Below are positions 55,515 through 62,964 of a DNA stretch of 64,000 nucleotides, piece by piece. Below the pieces are notes generated by a model. That model was not told where the DNA came from. It searched no databases and saw only the letters and a program-made list of their open reading frames with translations. Within the stretch, counting starts at the first letter, position 1. Each line of letters begins with the position of its first letter. Made by a program: the position numbers and the translations under genes. Location: contig CAXXLB010000007.1 in the NCBI GenBank assembly GCA_963664675.2, positions 186,001-250,000 on the forward strand. The letters are read 5' to 3'. The stretch is from JASGMR01 sp963664675. Lineage in GTDB: Bacteria; Thermotogota; Thermotogae; Petrotogales; Kosmotogaceae.

Positions 55515-56276
55515 TTATTCATCTCCCTGTTTGTTTTTATTCTTAAACACATATTTTAATGCTAAAAATGAGTAACTAAAAATTTTAGGAACAACTTTTA
55601 TTCTTTTTTTGGGTTCCTGTAACGTTCTATAAAGCCACTCAAGGTTATGGTTTATATAAAAATCCGGAGCTCTTTTCAATCTCTGAGAAATAACATCAAA
55701 GGATCCTCCCACACCCATAACCAGATTGATATTTAATTTCTGAAAATTATCTGAAATCCATAGATCCTGCTTTGGGATACCCATCCCTACAAAAAGTATC
55801 CTGGCACCACTTCTGTTTATCTTTTCAATAATAAAATCATTTTCTTTTTCAGAAAAAAAACCATTGTTGTATCCCGCAATTTTCAAATCCGGGTACTCTT
55901 TATTTAATTTATTCGCAGCTTCAGATATAATTTTTTCCCTTGTTCCCAGTAAAAAAACCGACATCTCTCTTTCTTTTGACGAATATTCACAAATCTTATA
56001 GATTAAATCCACACCGGTTATTCTTGGGACCTGCTTTTTATAAATCCATTTTAGTGGTTTTAAAACTCCTACACCATCAGGAACATAGTAATTAGTTTTT
56101 TTGATGGCATTTCTGTATGTTTCCATTTTTTTATATTCATAAACAATAAGCGAATTTACAGTGAGCACATAAAGCTTCTCACCATTTTTTATTTTTTCCA
56201 TCATATCGATTGTCGTTTCATCAATATTTTTGCCACTGAAATTGAAATCAAAATATTTCAAATACATTATCCTCAT
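55515..56276 (-). CDS. WecG/TagA/CpsF family glycosyltransferase (GT26)
   Basis: 253-aa GT26 enzyme. Conserved LTVNSLIVYEYKKM, YVPDGVGVL, RITGVDLIYKI, VFLLGTRE, VGMGIPKQDLWI, MGVGGSFDVISQRLKRAPDF and NLEWLYRTLQEPKK; all are signature segments of the N-acetylmannosaminyltransferase family that builds surface polymers on lipid carriers. The C-terminus has a basic amphipathic tail for membrane contact. The start could be ATG 56276 or 56267; neither has a good ribosome site, and a terminator lies 4 nt upstream. Confidence 0.92.
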   Translation of the reverse strand: MRIMYLKYFDFNFSGKNIDETTIDMMEKIKNGEKLYVLTVNSLIVYEYKKMETYRNAIKKTNYYVPDGVGVLKPLKWIYKKQVPRITGVDLIYKICEYSSKEREMSVFLLGTREKIISEAANKLNKEYPDLKIAGYNNGFFSEKENDFIIEKINRSGARILFVGMGIPKQDLWISDNFQKLNINLVMGVGGSFDVISQRLKRAPDFYINHNLEWLYRTLQEPKKRIKVVPKIFSYSFLALKYVFKNKNKQGDE

Positions 56277-56280
56277 TAAT

Positions 56281-56304
56281 AAAAAAAGGAAGGCGTAGCC
56301 TTCC
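56281..56304 (-). terminator. Terminator after tRNA-Leu
   Basis: GGAAGGC (as printed 56288-56294) with GCCTTCC (56298-56304), 3-nt loop, then seven T on the minus strand. It lies 3 nt from the tRNA CCA end and 4 nt before the GT26 start codon. Confidence 0.9.
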
Positions 56305-56307
56305 CTA

Positions 56308-56397
56308 TGGTGCCGAGGGCGGGATTCGAACCCGCACGGGGTTATCAGCCCCAGCGGATTTTGAGTCCGCCACGTCTGCCAATTCCATCACCTCGGC
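56308..56397 (-). tRNA. tRNA-Leu (anticodon CAA)
   Basis: 90 nt on the minus strand including an encoded CCA (56308-56310). The acceptor stem GCCGAGG pairs with CCTCGGC, the T arm contains GGTTCGAATCC, and the anticodon loop CTCAAAA sits on the stem GCGGA/TCCGC with anticodon CAA, reading UUG. The long variable arm between the anticodon and T arms is the class II type expected for leucine. Confidence 0.96.
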
Positions 56398-56983
56398 TAG
56401 CATGATAAATTTAACATTGAAAAGATAATATGTCAAGACACATACCAAAAATATTATAAATATTTTGAAAAATTTATTTGTTATTACAATAATAATTTTT
56501 AATCTTAAAATTCATAGTTTGTATTATTTAGAATTAAAAGAAATTTATAGATGATTTGCAGGGGATAATTTTCATTTTCCTACACATTTTTATTTATCAA
56601 TGTGTTGTGATAAAATAAAGGAAACCTTAATTATATTTTTTTGTTTTTTTCTCAATAATCGTGTCTATGGATATGCGTTAAAATTTTTTTTATATAATAA
56701 TACATTATAAATTGTTTTTATCTGAATTTTTAAGGAATTTTATATAGTGAATAAAATGGTTATAAACAAGGTGCGTTTTGATTAAAAAATTTCAAATCTA
56801 TTACGGAAATTATATAGTGTTATATATTGTAATATAAAAGTGTAATTCTTTAATTTAGTTTATATAGCTTAAATGCAAATAAACCTAAATTACAAAATAT
56901 TGAAACTTTCTATCATTGGTGCTAAAATTGTGTTGAGTATTTTTATAATTTTTCTTAAATTTTATCAAAAGGGGGTAACAAAG
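56398..56983. other. Long AT-rich intergenic region upstream of the ABC importer
   Basis: About 590 bases without a gene. Upstream part would hold the tRNA promoter on the minus strand. The sequence TTATATAGTG occurs twice, at 56740-56749 and 56810-56819, 70 bp apart, and may mark a regulator site or promoter element of the importer operon. A frame open from 56873 runs into the substrate-binding protein, but its codons before 56984 give no signal-peptide start. Confidence 0.4.
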
Positions 56984-58162
56984 TTGAAAAAACTAATGGT
57001 TTTGTTTGTTGTCATTTTATTGACAGCTTTTACATTTGCACAAGCTGATTTTCACATTGGTGTTGTAACGGGTACAGTCTCGCAATCAGAGGATGATTTA
57101 AGGGGTGCAGAATACCTTATAGAAAAATATGGTGATTCTGCCGATGGTGGTATGATCACTCATGTTACTTATCCTGATCAGTTCATGACAGAGCAGGAAA
57201 CAACAATTGCTCAGATCGTTGGATTGGCAGACGATCCTCTAATGAAGGCAATCGTTGTTAATCAGGCTGTTCCAGGAACTGTTGCTGCATTTAGAACAAT
57301 AAGAGAACGGAATCCTGACATTCTTTTGATTGCTGGTAATCCTCATGAGGATCCAGGAATGATCACAGCTGTTGCAGATATGAGTGTAACTCCAGATAAC
57401 GTTGCAAGAGGTTATTTGATAATTGCAGCTGCAAAGGAAATGGGAGCAGATACATTTGTTCATATTTCATTCCCAAGACATATGAGTTATGAACTTCTTT
57501 CGAGAAGAAGAGACATTATGAGAGAAGCATGTAAAGACTTAGGTCTTGAATTTGTTGACATGGGTTCACCTGATCCTACAAGTGACGTTGGAATCGCTGG
57601 TGCACAGCAATTTATCCTCGAAAAGGTTCCGGCATGGCTTGAAACTTACGGACAGAATACTGCATTCTTCTGTACAAATGATGCTCATACAGAACCTCTC
57701 TTAAAGAGAATAGCTGAACTCGGCGGATACTTCGTAGAAGCTGACTTACCATCACCATTGATGGGATACCCAGGTGCTCTTGGTATTGCTATTCCTCAAG
57801 AAATATCAGGAAACTGGCCAGCAATATTAGATGTTGTTGAACAGGCTGTTATTGACGCAGGCGGAGCAGAAAGAATGGGAACATGGGCATATTCATTCGG
57901 ATATACAACAACTGCAGCTCTTGGAGAATTTGCAATTGATGTTGTTGAAGACAAAAATGATGTTAAAGATATTGAAGCATTGTTTGAAGCTTTCGCATCA
58001 GCTACTCCAGGCGCAGGATGGAATGGTTCTTTGTATGTTGATTCTACAGGTCAAGAATGGGATAACTTCCTTCTGATTTACCAGGATACATATGTATTTG
58101 GTAAAGGATACCTTGGAATGACAGACCTTGTAGTTCCAGAAAAATATTTCGAAGTTAAGTAA
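56984..58162 (+). CDS. ABC importer substrate-binding protein, DUF3798 family
   Basis: 392-aa secreted binding protein. A signal peptide (MKKLMVLFVVILLTAFTFAQA) has no lipobox, so it is soluble in the periplasm. The mature part begins DFHIGVVTGTVSQSEDDLRGAE and includes RPRHMSYELLSRRRDIM-like segments and VGIAGAQQFILEKVPAWLETYG, consistent with a type I periplasmic fold of the DUF3798 family. It starts at TTG (56984) with GGGGG 8 nt upstream, since this is the true start of the signal peptide. It is followed by a GC-rich hairpin, then the ATPase and two permeases. The ligand is unknown; related BMP-type systems carry nucleosides. Confidence 0.85.
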   Translation: MKKLMVLFVVILLTAFTFAQADFHIGVVTGTVSQSEDDLRGAEYLIEKYGDSADGGMITHVTYPDQFMTEQETTIAQIVGLADDPLMKAIVVNQAVPGTVAAFRTIRERNPDILLIAGNPHEDPGMITAVADMSVTPDNVARGYLIIAAAKEMGADTFVHISFPRHMSYELLSRRRDIMREACKDLGLEFVDMGSPDPTSDVGIAGAQQFILEKVPAWLETYGQNTAFFCTNDAHTEPLLKRIAELGGYFVEADLPSPLMGYPGALGIAIPQEISGNWPAILDVVEQAVIDAGGAERMGTWAYSFGYTTTAALGEFAIDVVEDKNDVKDIEALFEAFASATPGAGWNGSLYVDSTGQEWDNFLLIYQDTYVFGKGYLGMTDLVVPEKYFEVK

Positions 58163-58189
58163 GATATACCCAGCTTAAAGTATTATTTT

Positions 58190-58220
58190 GGGGGGTGAAA
58201 AAACACCCCCCTGTTCTTAT
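58190..58220 (+). terminator. Intercistronic hairpin between binding protein and ATPase
   Basis: An 8-bp GC stem, GGGGGGTG (58190-58197) with CACCCCCC (58204-58211), loop A6, then TGTTCTTATT. It probably limits read-through, giving more binding protein than transporter. Confidence 0.8.
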
Positions 58221-58245
58221 TAATTTCTGTGAACGGGGTGTTTAA

Positions 58246-59853
58246 ATGGAGTCAAACGAAGTTGTACTCAAGGTTGAAAATATTGGAAAAGATTTTTTTG
58301 GTAATGTTGTTTTAAAAAGCGTTTCTTTCGAGGTAAAAAAGGGTGAAGTTATTGGCTTAGTAGGAGAAAATGGAGCAGGTAAATCAACATTAATGAATAT
58401 ACTATTCGGTTTACCGGTAATTAACGAAACTGGTGGATTCTCGGGTAAATTTTCCATTAATGATAACGAAGCTCATTTTTCTTCATCATTTGATGCTTTA
58501 GATGCTGGAATTGGTATGGTTCATCAGGAATTCGTTTTACTTCCAGGATTTACAGCAACAGAAAACATTCTTTTAAATAGAGAATCTATGAAAGACAATT
58601 TTGCTGTCAACATTTTCGGTGACAGATTAAAACACCTTGATAGAGAAGATATGAAAAAACGCGCCGTCAATGCTATAAATAAATTGGATGTAAATCTGGA
58701 TCCGGAAATGGTCGTTGCAGAAATGCCTGTTGGCCACAGACAATTTACTGAAATTGCAAGAGAAATTGACAGAGCTTCCACAAAACTCCTTATATTAGAT
58801 GAACCAACTGCTGTTCTGACCGAATCAGAGGCTGAAATAATGATAAAAGCAGCAAAGAAACTCGCCGAAGAGGGTATGTCAATAATCTTCATTTCTCACA
58901 GATTGCACGAAGTTCTCAATCTCTGTGACAGAGTTCTTGTTCTTAGAGATGGAAATCTAGTTTTTGAATCTGAATCAAAAAATACTAATCCCAGGGAAAT
59001 AGCTGAATCTATGGTAGGAAGAACAATATCCGACTTTGAACATTCTAAAATGAAAAAAGAATTGAAAGAAGATTTGCTCGAAGTGAAGGATTTATGGGTA
59101 GCTATGCCTGGCGAAGTTGTAAAGGGAGTAAATTTCAATGTAAAGAAAGGCGAAATATTTGGAATTGGTGGTCTTGCAGGACAGGGGAAACTAGGTGTAG
59201 CCAACGGAATTATGGGACTGTTTCCTACAAGGGGTTCTGTTAAGTTCAAGGGAAAGGAAATACCTCTTAATGTTACAAAAGAAATCCTGGATCTGGGGTT
59301 TTCATTCGTTTCAGAGGACAGAAGAGGTGTTGGATTACTTCTTGACGAACCTATAGACTGGAATATTACCTTTACAGCAATGCAAGCTCAGGAAAGATTT
59401 ATAACAAAATACCTTGGTGGTTTGCTTAAATTTAGAAATGATAGGGAAATTCGCAATGAAGCCTTAAAATATATTAAAATGCTTCAAATAAAATGCACCA
59501 GTGAAAAACAATATGCAAGAGCACTTTCAGGTGGTAACCAGCAAAAAGTATGTCTTGCAAAAGCTTTTGCGTTGAATCCTGAAATACTGTTTGTATCTGA
59601 ACCTACAAGGGGTATTGATGTGGGAGCTAAAGAATTGGTTTTAAATGCATTAAAGGAATATAATGAAAAATCCGGTATAACTATAGTGATAACGTCTTCA
59701 GAGCTTGAAGAACTGAGATCTATTTCAGATAGAATTGCTATTGTTAATGAAGGTAAAATAGCAGGGATACTTCCTCCATCTAGATCAGCAACTGATTTTG
59801 GATTGCTTATGATTGGAGAATCTAATGTCAACGGGGCAGGTGGAACAGAATGA
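58246..59853 (+). CDS. ABC importer ATP-binding protein, tandem domain (RbsA/MglA type)
   Basis: 535-aa double ATPase. The first domain has GENGAGKSTLMNILFG (Walker A, about 41-56), GMVHQEFVLLPGFTATENILL (Q-loop), LLILDEPTAVLTESEAE (Walker B) and ISHR. The second, from about residue 275, has the degenerate Walker A GGLAGQGKLG, FVSEDRRGVGLLLDEP, ALSGGNQQKVCLAKAF and SEPTRGIDVG. This two-domain form serves RbsC-type permeases, unlike the MalFG type. It overlaps the next gene by 4 nt. Confidence 0.94.
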   Translation: MESNEVVLKVENIGKDFFGNVVLKSVSFEVKKGEVIGLVGENGAGKSTLMNILFGLPVINETGGFSGKFSINDNEAHFSSSFDALDAGIGMVHQEFVLLPGFTATENILLNRESMKDNFAVNIFGDRLKHLDREDMKKRAVNAINKLDVNLDPEMVVAEMPVGHRQFTEIAREIDRASTKLLILDEPTAVLTESEAEIMIKAAKKLAEEGMSIIFISHRLHEVLNLCDRVLVLRDGNLVFESESKNTNPREIAESMVGRTISDFEHSKMKKELKEDLLEVKDLWVAMPGEVVKGVNFNVKKGEIFGIGGLAGQGKLGVANGIMGLFPTRGSVKFKGKEIPLNVTKEILDLGFSFVSEDRRGVGLLLDEPIDWNITFTAMQAQERFITKYLGGLLKFRNDREIRNEALKYIKMLQIKCTSEKQYARALSGGNQQKVCLAKAFALNPEILFVSEPTRGIDVGAKELVLNALKEYNEKSGITIVITSSELEELRSISDRIAIVNEGKIAGILPPSRSATDFGLLMIGESNVNGAGGTE

Positions 59854-60893
59854 AAAACTCATTATTGGAATCAATTGAAAAAATTGGCTGGCCAAGGATA
59901 ATTATTGGGCTTTTCTTAGCCTCGATGTTTGTTATTGCTCCATTCGTTGGTGTTTCAGTAGGAACTTCCATAAGTGATGTTCTTGTTAGATTTACATTCA
60001 ATGGTGTACTTGTTCTATCACTTTTGCCTATGGTTAAATCAGGTTGTGGATTGAACTTTGGACTTCAATTAGGGATTATTGCAGGACTTCTAGGTGCTGT
60101 TACCAGTATTGAAATAGGAGTCAAAGGCATTTTTGGTTTTATAATAGCAATTGGAATTTCAATCCCCTTTGCAATTCTACTGGGAATAATATATGGACTT
60201 CTCCTTAACAGAGTTAAGGGGGATGAGATGGTCGTTGCAACTTATGTAGGATTTTCTGCTGTTTCTTTTATGAACATGATGTGGTTGCTGTTACCTTATA
60301 AGAGCCCGAATATGATATGGGGATATGGTGGAACTGGTTTGAGAACCACTATCAGTGTTGAAAAATATTGGTTTCATGTGCTGAATGATTTTCTTTCGTT
60401 TGAGATCGGAGGAGTTTATGTTCCAACAGGTGGTTTTATATTCTTTGCTTTCATGTGCTTAATGGTCTGGATTTTCTTTAAATCCAAAACTGGCACAGCT
60501 ATGGTAGCAACAGGATCAAATCCCATTTATGCAAAATCTTCAGGGGTTAATGTAAATAAGATGAGACTGGTTTCTGTTGTAATTTCATCAATTATAGCAG
60601 CGATAGGTATTCTGGTTTACGAACAGGGATTTGGATTCATTCAACTATATATGGCACCACTTTATATGGCTTTCCCCGCAATTGCTGCTCTGCTTCTCGG
60701 TGGTGCTTCCGTTGGAAAAGCATCAATAAGGAATGTAATAATCGGAACCTTCCTGTTCCAGGGAATTCTTACTATGACTCCATCTGTAATTAATAATATA
60801 ATTAAGAGCGATATGTCTGAAACAATAAGAATCATAGTTTCCAACGGTATGATTGTTTACGCTCTTACCAGAAGAAAGAAGGCGAGAGGATGA
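59850..60893 (+). CDS. ABC importer permease, RbsC/NupP-like
   Basis: 347-aa permease of the branched type with about ten helices. LNFGLQLGIIAGLLGA near the N-terminus and AIAALLLGGASVGKASIRNVIIGTFLFQGIL near the end are typical of BMP-linked sugar/nucleoside permeases. One of a pair forming a heterodimeric channel. Start and stop overlap both neighbours (ATGA), indicating coupled translation. Confidence 0.9.
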   Translation: MKNSLLESIEKIGWPRIIIGLFLASMFVIAPFVGVSVGTSISDVLVRFTFNGVLVLSLLPMVKSGCGLNFGLQLGIIAGLLGAVTSIEIGVKGIFGFIIAIGISIPFAILLGIIYGLLLNRVKGDEMVVATYVGFSAVSFMNMMWLLLPYKSPNMIWGYGGTGLRTTISVEKYWFHVLNDFLSFEIGGVYVPTGGFIFFAFMCLMVWIFFKSKTGTAMVATGSNPIYAKSSGVNVNKMRLVSVVISSIIAAIGILVYEQGFGFIQLYMAPLYMAFPAIAALLLGGASVGKASIRNVIIGTFLFQGILTMTPSVINNIIKSDMSETIRIIVSNGMIVYALTRRKKARG

Positions 60894-62020
60894 GCATGAG
60901 CAATTCAGAAAAAACGAAAAAGTTTTTAATTAATAATACAGTTCCAATTCTTTTTATTGTATTACTTTTCTTTGCAATACCTCTTTCGGGTTTTTCTCCT
61001 GAATATCTTGCAAATGAAATGATAACAAGACTTGGAAGAAATTCTTTCCTTGTTTTGGCACTTTTAATTCCTGTAATGGCTGGAATGGGAATGAATTTCG
61101 GTATAGTTCTTGGAGCTATGGCTGGAGAAATTGGTTTGATATTTATTACTGACTGGGGAGTTGTTGGAATAAATGGGATATTCCTGGCTATGATAATTTC
61201 AACTCCGATAGCCATTATTCTGGGGTTCATTGCAGGTGTAATATTAAATGCTGCTAAGGGAAGGGAGATGGTAACCGGTTTTATGCTTGGTTTTTTTATG
61301 AACGGGGTATATCAACTCTTTGTTCTATATGGAATGGGTAACTTTATCCCAATAAATAATCCGAAAATACTTCTACCAAGGGGATATGGTATTAGAAATG
61401 CAATAGATCTGGTTAATATAAGGCAAGCCTTTGATAAATTTATAGAGGTGAAAATTGGACCAATATCGCTTCCTATATTTTCGTTTATAATTCTAGCAAT
61501 ATTATGTGCTTTCATCATCTGGTTCAGAAAGACAAAACTTGGTCAGGATATGAGAGCTGTTGGTCAGGATAACGATATAGCCGCAGCCTCTGGAATAGCA
61601 GTAAAAAGAACGAGAATTCTATCAATTGTTATTTCAACTGTTTTAGCATGTTATGGACAAATAATCTTCTTACAGAACATTGGGACAATGAATACATACA
61701 ACAGTCATGAACAGGTCGGAACATTTGCGGTTGCTGCTTTGCTAATTGGTGGTGCTTCTGTTGCTAAAGCAAATATTTCGAATGTTTTCATAGGGGTTGT
61801 ACTATTCCACATGACATTTATCGTTTCACCGAGAGCTGGTAAGGAGCTTGTTGGGCAGGCTCAAATAGGTGAACATTTCAGAGTATTCGTTTCGTATGCA
61901 GTAATAGCGATTTCACTTGCCTTATATGCCTGGAGGCGGCAGGCAGCAAAAAACAGAGAGATCAAAGCTGTACTTGATGAACAAAATGAGGCGATTGAAA
62001 ACAGAGGTGGTTCTCAGTGA
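60890..62020 (+). CDS. ABC importer permease, second subunit
   Basis: 376-aa permease, same family as the preceding one but divergent: MGMNFGIVLGAMAGEIGLI, FVGILVNAAKG-like cytoplasmic segment NAAKGREMVTGFMLGFFMNG, and AVAALLIGGASVAKANISNVFIGVVLF. The C-terminus has a charged extension RRQAAKNREIKAVLDEQNEA of about 30 residues. An RLGRN loop near residue 45 may face the binding protein. The gene overlaps its neighbours by 4 nt. Confidence 0.9.
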   Translation: MSMSNSEKTKKFLINNTVPILFIVLLFFAIPLSGFSPEYLANEMITRLGRNSFLVLALLIPVMAGMGMNFGIVLGAMAGEIGLIFITDWGVVGINGIFLAMIISTPIAIILGFIAGVILNAAKGREMVTGFMLGFFMNGVYQLFVLYGMGNFIPINNPKILLPRGYGIRNAIDLVNIRQAFDKFIEVKIGPISLPIFSFIILAILCAFIIWFRKTKLGQDMRAVGQDNDIAAASGIAVKRTRILSIVISTVLACYGQIIFLQNIGTMNTYNSHEQVGTFAVAALLIGGASVAKANISNVFIGVVLFHMTFIVSPRAGKELVGQAQIGEHFRVFVSYAVIAISLALYAWRRQAAKNREIKAVLDEQNEAIENRGGSQ

Positions 62021-62430
62021 AAAGATGGATCATTAAAATAAGCTTCGTCGCTGTAATTGTAGTGCTAGGAGTTTTACTTTTTTTCTTTGGAAGACAGCAC
62101 GAAATCATAATCGAATATGGTGATATAAAAATTGGTGAAACTGAATACTCTATTGGAGAAGAATTATATATTGTAAAAATTGATAGTGAAAAAATAGAAA
62201 TTCAAAATAAAACAAGTAAATTTTCCAGAAAAACAAGCACAGTAAAAACGGCAAAAATTGTAGGTCCCAATCATTCAATAGAAGTTTATAAAAATGATAT
62301 TCTGGGAGAAACGATAAGAAAAGATAATTTCTCCGTTAAAATAAACAACAATTCAAAGATAAATCTTATTTCTTTTATAAATGGATTTGACGATTGGTAT
62401 TCCCAGGAAAAAATGGTCTATGATGAATAA
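62017..62430 (+). CDS. Small anchored protein of the ABC importer operon
   Basis: 137 aa. One N-terminal membrane helix (about 6-27, ISFVAVIVVLGVLLFFFG) and an outside domain rich in beta strands with repeated lysines: HEIIIEYGDIKIGETEYSIGEELYIVKI. I do not recognise it for certain; similar small proteins (possibly the DUF6672 group) sit at the same place in comparable operons. It overlaps the permease by 4 nt and the next gene by 11 nt, so it belongs to this transport system. Confidence 0.7.
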   Translation: MKRWIIKISFVAVIVVLGVLLFFFGRQHEIIIEYGDIKIGETEYSIGEELYIVKIDSEKIEIQNKTSKFSRKTSTVKTAKIVGPNHSIEVYKNDILGETIRKDNFSVKINNNSKINLISFINGFDDWYSQEKMVYDE

Positions 62431-62905
62431 CAATACATATCATTTGATGAGAAAAGAAAGAGAAATAAAAGACAAAAAAATTATTGAGGAAATTATTCAG
62501 AAATGTAAGTATATGACTTTAGCTTTATGTAAAAATAACCTTCCATACCTGATAACCTTGAGCTATGGTTATGACCATGAAAAGGGAGTATTGTATTTTC
62601 ATAGTGCAAACGAAGGGAGAAAAATCGATTATCTGAGAGAAAATCCAAATGTTTATGGACAGATTCTCGTAGATGGAGGATATAATCATGGGAATTGTTC
62701 GCATTTATACCGCACCTTAAATTTTACAGGAATATATAAAGAAGTGTCGGATGACAGGGAAAAAATAAAGGCACTTACCTGCATGATCAAAACTTTAGAA
62801 AAAAATCCGGATTCTGTCTTGAAAGATCAGGTAATAGGTAAAAAAATTAATACTAAAATAGGAATCATAGAAAACCTTAAATTCAGTGCAAAGGGAAATT
62901 TTTAA
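62420..62905 (+). CDS. NimA-like pyridoxamine 5'-phosphate oxidase-fold flavoprotein
   Basis: 161-aa split-barrel FMN protein. LMRKEREIKDKKIIEEIIQKCKYMTLALCKNNLPYLITLSYGYD and LYFHSANEGRKIDYLRENPNV match the NimA/nitroimidazole-resistance group, with FHSA-EGRK forming the flavin contact. These proteins reduce small molecules or bind FMN/F420; the exact substrate is unknown. The start could be ATG 62420 or 62423; AGGA lies about 11 nt before 62420. It is coupled to the previous gene. Confidence 0.85.
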   Translation: MMNNNTYHLMRKEREIKDKKIIEEIIQKCKYMTLALCKNNLPYLITLSYGYDHEKGVLYFHSANEGRKIDYLRENPNVYGQILVDGGYNHGNCSHLYRTLNFTGIYKEVSDDREKIKALTCMIKTLEKNPDSVLKDQVIGKKINTKIGIIENLKFSAKGNF

Positions 62906-62964
62906 AGAAAATGTAAAGACCAGGATCTATAATATAAAACAAAAGAATTAATGGGGGGTATACA

